Source of the DNA: Pseudomonas iridis
GTDB lineage: Bacteria > Pseudomonadota > Gammaproteobacteria > Pseudomonadales > Pseudomonadaceae
Assembly: GCF_017980685.1 (NCBI RefSeq)
Contig: NZ_JACXXO010000008.1
Span: forward strand, 1 to 64,000
Reading direction: 5' to 3'
Length of the DNA stretch: 64,000 nucleotides
Shown: one piece after another, positions 45,728 to 54,380 of the stretch
Layout of the letters: each line of letters starts with the position of its first letter
Numbering within the stretch: position 1 is the stretch's first letter
The notes under the pieces: generated by a model
The model's input: only the letters and a program-made list of their open reading frames with translations
The model's database searches: none
Told to the model about the DNA's origin: nothing
Program-made: the position numbers and the translations under genes

Positions 45728-45975
45728 TAGGCGTGGCTCTTAAGTGATAGCGCGCAACTTTATAACAGCTTTTTTGTGACTTCCGAGGCCGTTGGTCGAT
45801 TCAAACGGGAGGCAACGGAACCAAATAAGCGGCAAATTGACGCGATTGTCGGACAGAGGTCCGGTGCTATAAGGCTTTCACGGTAGCGACGGTAACATTT
45901 GCCATACGTCGGCTACCTGTAAAAAAGTCACAAAGAATTCAAGAATATTTATCTATCGAGTGCATCGAGGTCTTC

Positions 45976-46410
45976 ATGAACAGCTATCAGCTACCCCGTG
46001 TGAAGGAAAAAACCACCCACAGCAAAATCATCGGTTACCTGCTGTGGATCTTCGGATTTACCGGTGCCCATCGCTTTTATTACGGCAAGCCTGTGACCGG
46101 GACGATCTGGTTCTTCACCTTCGGTTTGCTGGGAATCGGCTGGCTGATCGACCTGTTTCTGATCCCGGCAATGGATCGCGAAGCAGATCTGCGCTTTGCC
46201 GACGGGCCGATCGAGTACAACGTGGCGTGGATTCTGCTGACGTTTCTCGGCGTGCTGGGCGTGCACCGGATGTACCAGGGCAAGTGGATCACCGGCTTGT
46301 TGTACCTGCTGACCGGCGGGTTGTTCTTCATTGGCGTGCTGTATGACTTCTGGACACTGAATGATCAGGTCTCGGTGCGTAACGCTGAAGGCAGAGGCAC
46401 CTTCCAGTAA
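45976..46410 (+). CDS. TM2 domain protein
   Basis: A 144-residue inner-membrane protein with two TM2-type units, each a short GxHRxY motif followed by hydrophobic helices: GFTGAHRFYYGKPVTGTIWFF near residue 28 and LGVLGVHRMYQGKWITGLLYLL near 93. Function unknown. The 248-base gap to the divergent NlpC/P60 gene is AT-rich and shows no further gene. Confidence 0.85.
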   Translation: MNSYQLPRVKEKTTHSKIIGYLLWIFGFTGAHRFYYGKPVTGTIWFFTFGLLGIGWLIDLFLIPAMDREADLRFADGPIEYNVAWILLTFLGVLGVHRMYQGKWITGLLYLLTGGLFFIGVLYDFWTLNDQVSVRNAEGRGTFQ

Positions 46411-46411
46411 G

Positions 46412-46489
46412 TCTTCGCGAGCAGGCTCGCTCCCACAGAGGATTTGTGTCGTTCACAGATCCAATGTGGGAGCGAGCCTGCTCGCGAAT
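46412..46489. repeat. REP pair (GTGGGAGCGAGCC-type), inverted
   Basis: TTCGCGAGCAGGCTCGCTCCCAC and GTGGGAGCGAGCCTGCTCGCGAA face each other between the convergent TM2 and pyrC-like genes. Confidence 0.93.
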
Positions 46490-46503
46490 GGGGCGACGCG
46501 GTA

Positions 46504-47775
46504 TTAGGCCTGGTGGCTGATCCGCCCATCCACCAGCGTATAGCGAACCACACCCGGCAAGCTGTGACCCATGAACGGGCAGTTCTCGCCTCTCGACAGC
46601 CAGTGTTCACCGGCCACCGTCGATGCCGTCGGATCGAACAGTACGATATCCGCCGCACCGCCCACCGCCAGTTTGCCCGCCGGCAGTCGCAGTGCCTCGG
46701 CCGGGCCGGCGCTCATGCGAGCCAGCAAGGTCGGCAGATCGAGCAAACCATCCTCAACCAGCGTCATCGCCAGCGGCAGCAGCAGTTCTACGCTGCTGAT
46801 GCCCGGTTCAGTCGCGCCGAACGGTGCCAGTTTGGCGTCACGCTCATGGGGTTGGTGGTGGCTGGAAATCGCCGAGATCACCCCCGACTTCACTGCTTCG
46901 CGCAGGCCATCGCGGTCAGCGCGGGTGCGCAGCGGTGGCTGCACGTGATAGAGGCTGCTGAAGTCGATCAGCGCTTCGTCGGTCAGAATCAACTGATACA
47001 GCGCCACATCCGCCGTCACCTTCAGACCACGGGCCTGAGCCTGAGCGATCAGCGCAACACCGCGAGCACTGGTCAGTTGGCTGAAGTGCGCGCGCACGCC
47101 GGTCTGCTCGACCAGCAACAGGTCCCGAGCCAGCGCCACCGTTTCAGCGGTTTCCGGAATCCCCGGCAGGCCGAGGAAACTGGCCACCGCGCCTTCATGG
47201 GCCAGGCCACCTTCGGCCAGATCGTGATCCTGCGAGTTGAAGATCACCGTCAGGTCGAACGTCGCCGCGTAATCCAGCGCCCGGCACAGGGTGCGGGTGT
47301 TGCGGAAACTCTCCAGTCCGTTGCCGAACGCCACACAACCGGCGTCGCGCAGGGCAACCAGCTCGGCGAGCTGCTCACCGTCCAGACCTTTGCTCAAGGC
47401 GCCAATCGGGAACACCTTGGTATTGCCGGCCTCGCGGGCGCGGTCGAGGATCAGTTCGGCCACAGCGGAGGTGTCGAGCACCGGTTTGGTTTGCGGCGGG
47501 CAGCACAGGCTGGTCACACCGCCGGCCGCTGCGGCGCGGGTTTCGCTGGCGATCGAGCCTTTGCGGCTGTAGCCCGGTTCGCGCAGGGCGACGTTGAGGT
47601 CGACCAGGCCCGGAGCGGCCACCAGACCTGTGGCATCAATGGTTTCCACCGCGCTGAAACCGGCCGGCGTCGCGCCGAGGGCGATGATCTTGCAGGCTTC
47701 AATGTGAATGTCGGTGATTTGATCCAGGCCACTGCTTGGATCGATGACGCGTGCGCCGAGAATGCTGAGCTTCAC
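46504..47775 (-). CDS. pyrC': Non-catalytic dihydroorotase homologue (PyrC')
   Basis: A 423-residue amidohydrolase-fold protein. The metal motif of true dihydroorotases, D-x-H-x-H-x-R-E-P-G, reads [10 protein letters not shown] near residue 62, so both metal His residues are gone. In Pseudomonas this homologue is known to assemble with PyrB into the large aspartate transcarbamoylase holoenzyme rather than catalyse. The start is a GTG at 47775 that overlaps the pyrB stop by 4 bases; the frame extends upstream within pyrB. True PyrC must be encoded elsewhere. Confidence 0.93.
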   Translation of the reverse strand: MKLSILGARVIDPSSGLDQITDIHIEACKIIALGATPAGFSAVETIDATGLVAAPGLVDLNVALREPGYSRKGSIASETRAAAAGGVTSLCCPPQTKPVLDTSAVAELILDRAREAGNTKVFPIGALSKGLDGEQLAELVALRDAGCVAFGNGLESFRNTRTLCRALDYAATFDLTVIFNSQDHDLAEGGLAHEGAVASFLGLPGIPETAETVALARDLLLVEQTGVRAHFSQLTSARGVALIAQAQARGLKVTADVALYQLILTDEALIDFSSLYHVQPPLRTRADRDGLREAVKSGVISAISSHHQPHERDAKLAPFGATEPGISSVELLLPLAMTLVEDGLLDLPTLLARMSAGPAEALRLPAGKLAVGGAADIVLFDPTASTVAGEHWLSRGENCPFMGHSLPGVVRYTLVDGRISHQA

Positions 47776-48776
47776 TGGGCGTTCTCCTGCTCGAATTGGC
47801 GCTGGGCAGTCTGCCCGCTCATGGCCATGGACAGCACGGCCATACGAATCGCGATGCCGTAGGTGACCTGATTGAGGATCACCGAGTGCGGGCCATCGGC
47901 CACTGCCGACTCGATTTCCACCCCACGGTTGATCGGCCCCGGGTGCATGACGATGCAATCGGGTTTGGCTCCGGCCAGGCGCGCGGTGGTCAGGCCGAAC
48001 AGGCGATAGAACTCGCCTTCGCTCGGCAGCAGGCCGCCGGTCATGCGCTCACGTTGCAGGCGCAGCATGATCACCACGTCGACGTCTTTCAGGCCTTCGG
48101 TCATGTCGGTGTAGACCTTGACGCCGTATTGCTCAATGCCGATCGGCAGCAGGGTTTTCGGCGCGATCACGCGGATGTCCGGGCAGCCGAGGGTTTTCAG
48201 GGCGAGCATGTTCGAGCGCGCCACCCGCGAGTGCAGGATGTCGCCGACGATGGCCACGGAGAGGTTTTCGAAACCGCCCTTGTGCCGACGGATGGTCAGC
48301 ATGTCGAGCATGCCTTGCGTCGGGTGCGCGTGACGGCCGTCGCCGCCATTGATGATCGCCACCTGTGGGCAAACATGCTCGGCGATGAAGTGCGCAGCGC
48401 CGGAATCACCGTGGCGCACGACGAACATGTCGGCGGCCATCGCTTCCAGGTTGCGCAGGGTGTCGAGCAGGGTTTCACCTTTGCTTGCCGACGAGGTCGA
48501 CACGTTCAGGGTGATCACATCCGCCGACAGCCGCTGGGCGGCGAGTTCGAAGGTGGTGCGGGTGCGGGTGGAGTTTTCGAAGAACACGTTGCACACGGTC
48601 TTGCCGCGCAACAATGGGACTTTTTTCACCGCCCGGGCGCCGACTTCAAGGAACGAGTCGGCAGTGTCGAGGATTTCCGTCAGCAACTCGCGGCGCAGAC
48701 CGTCGAGCGAGAGGAAGTGGCGCAGCTGGCCCTGATCATTGAGCTGCAGCGGGCGCTTGGTATCTAGAGGCGTCAT
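47772..48776 (-). CDS. pyrB: Aspartate carbamoyltransferase, catalytic chain
   Basis: Makes carbamoyl-aspartate in pyrimidine synthesis. The 334-residue product has [19 protein letters not shown] near residue 63 (carbamoyl phosphate site STRTR), [16 protein letters not shown] near 141 and LRLQRERM near 238. Pseudomonad PyrB has an extended N terminus, seen here, and complexes with PyrC'. The ATG at 48776 ([10 protein letters not shown]) matches the usual length. Confidence 0.96.
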   Translation of the reverse strand: MTPLDTKRPLQLNDQGQLRHFLSLDGLRRELLTEILDTADSFLEVGARAVKKVPLLRGKTVCNVFFENSTRTRTTFELAAQRLSADVITLNVSTSSASKGETLLDTLRNLEAMAADMFVVRHGDSGAAHFIAEHVCPQVAIINGGDGRHAHPTQGMLDMLTIRRHKGGFENLSVAIVGDILHSRVARSNMLALKTLGCPDIRVIAPKTLLPIGIEQYGVKVYTDMTEGLKDVDVVIMLRLQRERMTGGLLPSEGEFYRLFGLTTARLAGAKPDCIVMHPGPINRGVEIESAVADGPHSVILNQVTYGIAIRMAVLSMAMSGQTAQRQFEQENAQ

Positions 48777-48803
48777 CGCGAGGGGGACTCTCAATAGGGC
48801 GGA

Positions 48804-49310
48804 TTAAAGGGTGAAATCTTGCAGTTCGAGCGTCAGCGGCTCGGGACCGGACAGCTTCACGCGCTCGTGAGCGGCCAGCGACAGGGTCGCGCCGACCACG
48901 TTCGGGCGGATCGGCAGTTCGCCAGCTTCCAGGTCGAGCAGGCAGACCAGCGTCACGCTGGCCGGGCGACCGTAGTCGAACAATTCGTTCATGGCGGCGC
49001 GGATGGTGCGCCCGCTCATCAGCACGTCGTCGATCAGCACCAGATGCTGGCCTTCGATCTCGAAGGGCAGGGCGGACGGGCGCACTTGCGGGTGCAGGCC
49101 GTTCTGGCTGAAGTCGTCGCGGTAGAAGGAAACATCCAGCGTGCCCAGCGGCGCGTCGCTGCCCAGTTCCTTGAGCAGCGCCTGCGCGACCCAGATGCCG
49201 CCGGTACGGATACCGATGTACCGCGGTTCGCTGATGCCGCGTTGAGCAAGGTGCGCCTTGAGGCGGATCGCCATCTGGCTGATCAGATCGGCGGGATTGG
49301 GCAGACTCAT
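48804..49310 (-). CDS. pyrR: Bifunctional pyr operon regulator / uracil phosphoribosyltransferase
   Basis: A 168-residue PRTase-fold protein. The PRPP loop is [18 protein letters not shown] near residue 98, and [16 protein letters not shown] lies near 32. It regulates pyr expression and may make UMP. The ATG at 49310 has AGGAG 8 bases upstream. Encoded directly before pyrB. Confidence 0.93.
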   Translation of the reverse strand: MSLPNPADLISQMAIRLKAHLAQRGISEPRYIGIRTGGIWVAQALLKELGSDAPLGTLDVSFYRDDFSQNGLHPQVRPSALPFEIEGQHLVLIDDVLMSGRTIRAAMNELFDYGRPASVTLVCLLDLEAGELPIRPNVVGATLSLAAHERVKLSGPEPLTLELQDFTL

Positions 49311-49392
49311 GGTTGCTCCTTCTTCGCCCCGAGCTCCGTCCTGCCGGAGGTGGCTCGAGGTTTTAGCCAAAAGAAAAGCGCCGTAGCGCTTG

Positions 49393-49830
49393 TCAGGATT
49401 CAAATAAAGCAGTGTTTTCATCGAGCCAGCCCTGCAACAGCAGAGCGGCAGCGATGGCGTCCACCGGGTTGTCGCGGTAACTGCCCTTCTGACCGCCACG
49501 CGCCAGGCGCTCGCCCTTGGCTTCGAACGTGGTCAGACGTTCATCGTGGGTATAGAAGGGCAGGTTGTAGCGGCCGTTGAGGCGGCGGGCGAATTTCTCG
49601 GCGCGCACGCACATGTCGCTGGGGGTGCCGTCCATGTTCAACGGCAGGCCGACGACGACGGCGTCGGGTTTCCATTCCTTTATAAGCGCTTCGACCTGGT
49701 TCCAGTCGGGAACACCGTTCTGCGCTTTCAAGGTGCACAGCTCACGGGCCTGGCCGGTGATCACCTGGCCGACCGCTACGCCGATCTGTTTGGTGCCGTA
49801 GTCGAAGCCGAGAATCAGGCGCAGGGCCAT
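49393..49830 (-). CDS. ruvX: Pre-16S rRNA nuclease / Holliday junction resolvase-like YqgF
   Basis: A 145-residue RNase H-fold nuclease: [16 protein letters not shown] near residue 7 with the first catalytic Asp, [16 protein letters not shown] near 58, and [17 protein letters not shown] near 120 with the last Asp pair region. In E. coli YqgF matures 16S rRNA. The ATG at 49830 overlaps the algH stop by one base. Confidence 0.95.
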   Translation of the reverse strand: MALRLILGFDYGTKQIGVAVGQVITGQARELCTLKAQNGVPDWNQVEALIKEWKPDAVVVGLPLNMDGTPSDMCVRAEKFARRLNGRYNLPFYTHDERLTTFEAKGERLARGGQKGSYRDNPVDAIAAALLLQGWLDENTALFES

Positions 49831-50402
49831 CAGGCGTGCCCTGCCTGGCTGGTCAGCAGGTTTAGGTTGATCCCCAAGTGCCTGGCCGCCGCTTCCAGAC
49901 GCAGTTCGCTGCGGGTGTTGAACAGGATGTCGGCGTCGTACGGGCAGGTCAGCCAGGCGTTGTCGGCCATTTCGGCCTCCAGTTGCCCGGCTTCCCAACC
50001 GGCGTAACCCAGCGCGATCAGGCTTTTTTCCGGGCCCATGCCGTCAGCGATGGCGAACAGCACGTCCTGCGAGGTGGACAGTGCCAGGTCGCCCTCAAGC
50101 TCGGCGGTGGCCTGGAAGGTCTTGCCCGCCGGGTGCAGGACAAAACCGCGATCGGTCTGTACCGGCCCGCCGATGAAGATCGGCACGTGCTGGCAGAGGG
50201 CCGGCGGATTGATGTCCGGGCGCAATTGCTCGAGGATGTCAGCCAGATTCAGCTCTTGCGGTCGATTGACCACGATCCCCATGGCGCCATTGGCCGTGTG
50301 CTCGACGATGTAGGTCAAGGTATGGGCAAAGTTCGGGTCGGCCATGTGTGGCATGGCGATCAGGAATTGATGCTTGAGGTAGCTGGGGCTGACGTTTTTC
50401 AT
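49830..50402 (-). CDS. algH: AlgH/YqgE family protein (DUF179)
   Basis: A 190-residue DUF179 protein: YLKHQFLIAMPHMADPNFAHTLTYIVEH near the start (key FLIAMPHM), AMGIVVNRP and FIGGPVQTDRGFVLH near 90. Originally linked to alginate gene regulation; biochemical role is uncertain. The ATG at 50402 (MKNVSPSYLK) gives the P. aeruginosa-like length. Between tonB and ruvX. Confidence 0.93.
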   Translation of the reverse strand: MKNVSPSYLKHQFLIAMPHMADPNFAHTLTYIVEHTANGAMGIVVNRPQELNLADILEQLRPDINPPALCQHVPIFIGGPVQTDRGFVLHPAGKTFQATAELEGDLALSTSQDVLFAIADGMGPEKSLIALGYAGWEAGQLEAEMADNAWLTCPYDADILFNTRSELRLEAAARHLGINLNLLTSQAGHA

Positions 50403-50489
50403 GTGCGCTAGTGTGGCGTTCAAGGGGCGAACTGACAAGCTGAGGATGTCTGGGAAATGCTGCAAAAGCCGTGAGCGATGCTGATCTTT

Positions 50490-50580
50490 GTGGGAGCGGG
50501 CTTGCCCGCGATGGCGTCGGGTCAGTCACGATCAATGCCGCATGTGCCGGCCCCATCGCGGGCAAGCCCGCTCCCACAGG
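50490..50580. repeat. REP pair (GTGGGAGCGGGCTTGCCCGCGA-type), inverted
   Basis: GTGGGAGCGGGCTTGCCCGCG and CGCGGGCAAGCCCGCTCCCAC face each other in the tonB-algH gap. The same family recurs at 54,246 and, solo, at 19,280. Confidence 0.93.
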
Positions 50581-50595
50581 GTTCTACGGTGTTCT

Positions 50596-51495
50596 TTAAT
50601 TGCTGGACAGCTTGTCGCCCCGGGCGAATTTCCAGGTGCGGATGATTTCCAGTCGGTCGATATCCGACAGATCCCCCGTAAACGGTGCAAACGGCGCCGC
50701 CAGTCGGACGATGCGCTGTGCGGCCTGATCCAGCAGTGGCTGGCCGGACGATTCCAGCACCAGCACTTCATACAGCGAGCCGTCGCGGTTGATCGACACC
50801 ATCAGGCGCAAATTGCCGTAGATCTGCTTGCGCCGTGCTTCCTCGGGGTAGTTGAGGTTGCCGATACGTTCGACCTTCTTGCGCCAGTCGTCTTTGTACC
50901 AGGCACCCTTGTCGCGCATGGTCGAGGCAGCGCTCAAACGGTGGATTCGCGGGCGCTTGGCGTACAGCTGTTGTTCCTTGGCCAGCTCGGCTTCAAGGCT
51001 GGCGATGTCGCTGGACAGCTGCGAGCTGTCGAACGTCGGCGCGTCGACCGACGGTTTGACTTCGGTTTTGGTTTCTTCTTTCTTGGTCGGAGCCTTCTTC
51101 GGCTTCGGCGCAACCGTAGTTACGGCAGCCTTGGGCGCGGCTTGCTGCACTTGCGGCTTGGCGGCCGGTGGCGGCGTGACTTTTTTGACCTGATTGTCCT
51201 GGAACGGCGCGATCTCGGTGGTCTTCGGCGTCGCCTTCTTGTCCAGCGTGCCGCTGCCTTCCTGATTTTCCTGAGCGAGAAAGTCAGCTTTTTCGGGCTT
51301 CTTTTCGCTCTTGAAGGTGGCGAGGGTAATTTCCAGGGTTTTGCTGATCTGTTTCGGCTCGACCATCGTGAAACCGACGCCAAGCAGCAGCGCCAAATGA
51401 ATCAGCGCGGCGAGGAACAGGGTAAATCCGAGGCGATCGGCCGGGCGCACGCCACGATGGGCGAGTTCAGTGGGCAGATCGGACGGGAGGGTCAT
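50596..51495 (-). CDS. tonB: Energy transducer TonB (TonB3-like)
   Basis: A 299-residue TonB. One N-terminal anchor helix (LGFTLFLAALIHLALLLGVGF, about residues 22-42), a long Lys/Pro/Ala-rich periplasmic spacer (about 60-150), and a C-terminal TonB domain with YPEEARRKQIYGNLRLMVSINRDGSLYEVLVLESSGQP (key YPEEARRKQIYG). In P. aeruginosa the gene at this locus is tonB3, implicated in twitching motility. It lies between gshB and algH; the Pil-Chp operon is just beyond gshB. Confidence 0.9.
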   Translation of the reverse strand: MTLPSDLPTELAHRGVRPADRLGFTLFLAALIHLALLLGVGFTMVEPKQISKTLEITLATFKSEKKPEKADFLAQENQEGSGTLDKKATPKTTEIAPFQDNQVKKVTPPPAAKPQVQQAAPKAAVTTVAPKPKKAPTKKEETKTEVKPSVDAPTFDSSQLSSDIASLEAELAKEQQLYAKRPRIHRLSAASTMRDKGAWYKDDWRKKVERIGNLNYPEEARRKQIYGNLRLMVSINRDGSLYEVLVLESSGQPLLDQAAQRIVRLAAPFAPFTGDLSDIDRLEIIRTWKFARGDKLSSN

Positions 51496-51555
51496 GGGGC
51501 AAAAACCAACATCGCGTTTTTAAGGGCACGGCATGATAACGCAATGTTGGTTTTT

Positions 51556-51685
51556 AGCTGCAAGCTTCAAGCGGTAAGCGACAAGCTGCAGACAAGCAGC
51601 TGCAAGTTTCGAGCTGCAAGCTGCAAGTTAGACGCTTGTTGCCTGGCTTCAAGCTTGTGGCTTGCGGCTAGAAGCTTGCAGCTTC
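51556..51685. repeat. Degenerate AGCTGCAAG heptamer-type repeat tract
   Basis: Multiple partly degenerate copies of AAGCTGCAAG and its complement CTTGCAGCTT, such as GAGCTGCAAGCTGCAAG at about 51,611 and GAAGCTTGCAGCTTCTT near the end, spread over the gshB-tonB gap and into the 3' end of gshB. It is related to the tract at 3,538-3,659. Confidence 0.8.
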
Positions 51686-52620
51686 TTCTCGATAGCATCC
51701 ATGAGCAGGCCGCCAATGTCGGTGCCGAAAGCGTTGTCGATTTCACGGATGCAGGTCGGGCTGGTGACGTTGATTTCGGTCAGATGCTCGCCGATCACAT
51801 CGAGGCCAACGAACAGCAGGCCTTTTTCACGCAAGGTCGGGCCGACTTGAGCAGCGATCCAGCGATCCTTGTCGGTCAACGGACGGGCTTCACCGCGACC
51901 GCCAGCCGCCAGGTTGCCACGGGTTTCGCCCTGGGCCGGAATCCGCGCCAGGCAATAATCCACCGGCTCACCGTCGATCATCAGGATGCGCTTGTCGCCG
52001 TCCTTGATCGCCGGCAGATAGGCCTGGCCCATGATCTGCTGGCCGCCGAGGGCGGTCAGGGTTTCCAGAATCACCGAAAGGTTCGGATCGCCAGCGCGGT
52101 GACGGAAGATCGAAGTACCGCCCATGCCGTCCAGCGGTTTGAGGATGACGTCGCCGTGTTTCGCGGCAAATTCGCGCAACACATCGGCGCGGCGGCTGAC
52201 CACGGTTGGCGGCGTGCACTGCGGGAACAGTGTGGCGAACAGCTTTTCGTTGCAGTCGCGCAGGCTCTGCGGCTTGTTGACCACCAGCACGCCGGCGGTT
52301 TCGGCCTGTTCAAGCAAGTAGGTGGAGTAGACGAACTCCATGTCGAACGGCGGATCCTTGCGCATCAGGATCACGTCCAGATCGCTCAGCAGGTTGTCCT
52401 GCTCGGCGTCCAGTTCGAACCATTTTTCCGGGTTGGCGAAGACTTTCAGCGGCTTCATGCGCGCCCGTGCCTGACCTTCACCTTGATACAGGTCGCGCTG
52501 TTCCATATAGAACAGTTCCCAGCCGCGCTTCTGCGCGGCCAGCAGCATGGCCAGCGAGCTATCCTTTTTATAGGAGATGCTGGCGATAGGGTCCATGACA
52601 ATCCCGACGCGAACGCTCAT
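51649..52620 (-). CDS. gshB: Glutathione synthetase
   Basis: Joins glycine to gamma-glutamylcysteine with ATP. The 323-residue ATP-grasp enzyme starts MSVRVGIVMDPIASISYKKD and has MRKDPPFDMEFVYST near residue 75, VILKPLDGMGGTSIFRH near 153 for ATP binding, and VGLDVIGEHLTEINVTSPT near 270. The last ten or so residues (LQASSRKPQA) are encoded within the AGCTTGCAG repeat tract and extend it slightly beyond the usual 316-317 residues. It diverges from pilG and is first in the leftward gshB-tonB-algH-ruvX-pyr block. Confidence 0.96.
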   Translation of the reverse strand: MSVRVGIVMDPIASISYKKDSSLAMLLAAQKRGWELFYMEQRDLYQGEGQARARMKPLKVFANPEKWFELDAEQDNLLSDLDVILMRKDPPFDMEFVYSTYLLEQAETAGVLVVNKPQSLRDCNEKLFATLFPQCTPPTVVSRRADVLREFAAKHGDVILKPLDGMGGTSIFRHRAGDPNLSVILETLTALGGQQIMGQAYLPAIKDGDKRILMIDGEPVDYCLARIPAQGETRGNLAAGGRGEARPLTDKDRWIAAQVGPTLREKGLLFVGLDVIGEHLTEINVTSPTCIREIDNAFGTDIGGLLMDAIEKKLQASSRKPQA

Positions 52621-52845
52621 TGGGTTTTCCTCGAAAATTGGCTACCGGATCGGTATGAAAAAAGTGCCGCCAGAGTGGCGCCGGCAGGGTTTTCGGTCAA
52701 GGGAAAACCCGTCGATAGATTGCATCTGGAGACTGTGCTAAAAAGGCTGCCATGCAGTGCCGGCCCTTGAACATCAAGGGTTTCCGGCCATTACTGATAG
52801 CAAAACGGACAATTTGATTCGCAAAGGCGACGGTAGAGCCCTCTT

Positions 52846-53250
52846 ATGGAACAGCAGTCCAGCGCCTTGAAGGTCATGGTGATCGACGACTCGAAAACGA
52901 TTCGCCGTACCGCCGAAACCTTGTTGAAGAATGTCGGTTGCGAAGTCATCACGGCAATCGACGGTTTCGACGCTTTGGCGAAGATCGCCGACAACCACCC
53001 CGGGATCATTTTCGTCGACATCATGATGCCGCGTCTGGATGGTTATCAGACCTGCGCTTTAATCAAGAACAACAGTGCGTTCAAGGCCACGCCGGTGATC
53101 ATGCTGTCGTCCCGGGACGGGTTGTTCGACAAGGCCAAGGGGCGGATTGTCGGCTCCGATCAATTTTTGACCAAACCATTCAGCAAGGAAGAACTGCTCA
53201 GCGCGATCCAGGCCCATGTTCCGGGCTTTGCCGCCGTTTTGCCGCAGTAA
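52846..53250 (+). CDS. pilG: Twitching motility response regulator PilG
   Basis: A 134-residue single-domain CheY-like regulator. LKVMVIDDSKTIRRTAETLL near residue 8 gives the acidic pocket, GIIFVDIMMPRLDGYQT near 55 the phosphoacceptor Asp, and FLTKPFSKEELL the Lys. In P. aeruginosa PilG promotes pilus extension downstream of ChpA. First gene of the Pil-Chp operon; the 225-base gap to divergent gshB holds its promoter, not assigned here. Confidence 0.95.
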   Translation: MEQQSSALKVMVIDDSKTIRRTAETLLKNVGCEVITAIDGFDALAKIADNHPGIIFVDIMMPRLDGYQTCALIKNNSAFKATPVIMLSSRDGLFDKAKGRIVGSDQFLTKPFSKEELLSAIQAHVPGFAAVLPQ

Positions 53251-53310
53251 GAAAAGCACTGAGACGCTCGGCCAGCGGGCCGGGTGTCGACAAGAAAAAT
53301 GGGGAAGACC

Positions 53311-53676
53311 ATGGCACGTATCCTGATCGTCGATGATTCGCCGACTGAAATGTACAAACTGACCGGCATGCTCGAAAAGCACGGCCATCAAGTGCTCAAG
53401 GCCGAAAACGGCGCCGACGGCGTCGCACTGGCCCGTCAGGAAAAACCCGACGCGGTGCTGATGGACATCGTCATGCCCGGCCTCAACGGTTTTCAGGCGA
53501 CTCGTCAGTTGACCAAGGATCCGGAAACCGGGCATATCCCGGTGATCATCATCACCACCAAGGATCAGGACACCGACAAGGTCTGGGGCACCCGCCAGGG
53601 CGCCAAGGATTACCTGACCAAACCGGTCGACGAAGACACTCTGATCAAAACCCTGAACAACGTGCTGAACGGTTGA
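53311..53676 (+). CDS. pilH: Twitching motility response regulator PilH
   Basis: A 121-residue CheY-like regulator: ARILIVDDSPTEMYKLTGML at residues 2-21, AVLMDIVMPGLNGFQATRQL near 48 with the phosphoacceptor Asp, and DYLTKPVDEDTL near 101. In P. aeruginosa PilH opposes or modulates PilG output in pilus retraction. The ATG at 53311 gives the normal length; an in-frame start upstream adds a non-conserved stretch. Confidence 0.96.
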   Translation: MARILIVDDSPTEMYKLTGMLEKHGHQVLKAENGADGVALARQEKPDAVLMDIVMPGLNGFQATRQLTKDPETGHIPVIIITTKDQDTDKVWGTRQGAKDYLTKPVDEDTLIKTLNNVLNG

Positions 53677-53686
53677 TCGCGCAGCC

Positions 53687-54226
53687 ATGAGCGAAACACT
53701 GACTGCGTTCGAACTGCTCTGGCAGATCGACCAGCGCTGCCGCTTGTTGGCGGCGGACCTGCCGTCGCAACCCGCGCGCCAGGATCGCTGGAGCGGTATC
53801 GGGTTTCGCCTCGGCGAACACTGGTATGTCGCGCCGATGGGCGAAGTCAGCGAGGTGCTGCACGAACCGCGCTTCACCCAATTGCCCGGAGTCAAACCGT
53901 GGGTCAAGGGTGTGGCCAACCTGCGTGGGCGCTTGCTGCCGATCATGGACCTGTGCGGTTTCTTCGGGCATGAACTGTCACCGCTACGCAAACAGCGGCG
54001 GGTATTGGTAGTCGAGCATGAGGAGGTGTTTGCCGGGTTGATGGTCGATGAAGTCATCGGCTTGCAGCACTTCGAGCAAGACAGTTTTGAACCGCTGTCG
54101 ATCAGCAAGCGCCAGGGCTCGAAGGCCGAGTTCGTCAAAGGCTATTTCCGGCGCGAGCAGAACTGGCGGGTGTTCAGTTTGTTTGCGCTGGCCAGATCCC
54201 CGGTGTTCATGAGCGTCGCAATTTAG
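53687..54226 (+). CDS. pilI: CheW-like adaptor PilI
   Basis: A 179-residue CheW-domain protein coupling the PilJ receptor to the ChpA kinase: [21 protein letters not shown] near residue 37, [27 protein letters not shown] near 67 (key [12 protein letters not shown]), and [20 protein letters not shown] near 105. 10 bases after pilH. Confidence 0.95.
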   Translation: MSETLTAFELLWQIDQRCRLLAADLPSQPARQDRWSGIGFRLGEHWYVAPMGEVSEVLHEPRFTQLPGVKPWVKGVANLRGRLLPIMDLCGFFGHELSPLRKQRRVLVVEHEEVFAGLMVDEVIGLQHFEQDSFEPLSISKRQGSKAEFVKGYFRREQNWRVFSLFALARSPVFMSVAI

Positions 54227-54245
54227 TCGAAACACCACCCAACCC

Positions 54246-54340
54246 TGTGGGAGCGGGCTTGCCCGCGATGGCACCAGATCAGTCACTATAGATGTCGGAT
54301 GTGCCGGCCTCATCGCGGGCAAGCCCGCTCCCACAGGGTT
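54246..54340. repeat. REP pair (GTGGGAGCGGGCTTGCCCGCGA-type) inside the pil-chp operon
   Basis: Inverted copies GTGGGAGCGGGCTTGCCCGCG and CGCGGGCAAGCCCGCTCCCAC fill the 154-base gap between pilI and pilJ. The resulting stem could lower downstream expression or stabilise the upstream mRNA. Confidence 0.92.
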
Positions 54341-54380
54341 TTCGGTGAGCTTCAAATGGCGCGGGAATAGGCGAGGACCG

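Noticed and set aside
50488..52770. 760-codon plus-strand frame across tonB and gshB
   Set aside because: Antisense shadow that crosses two real genes and a repeat tract; no recognisable domain.
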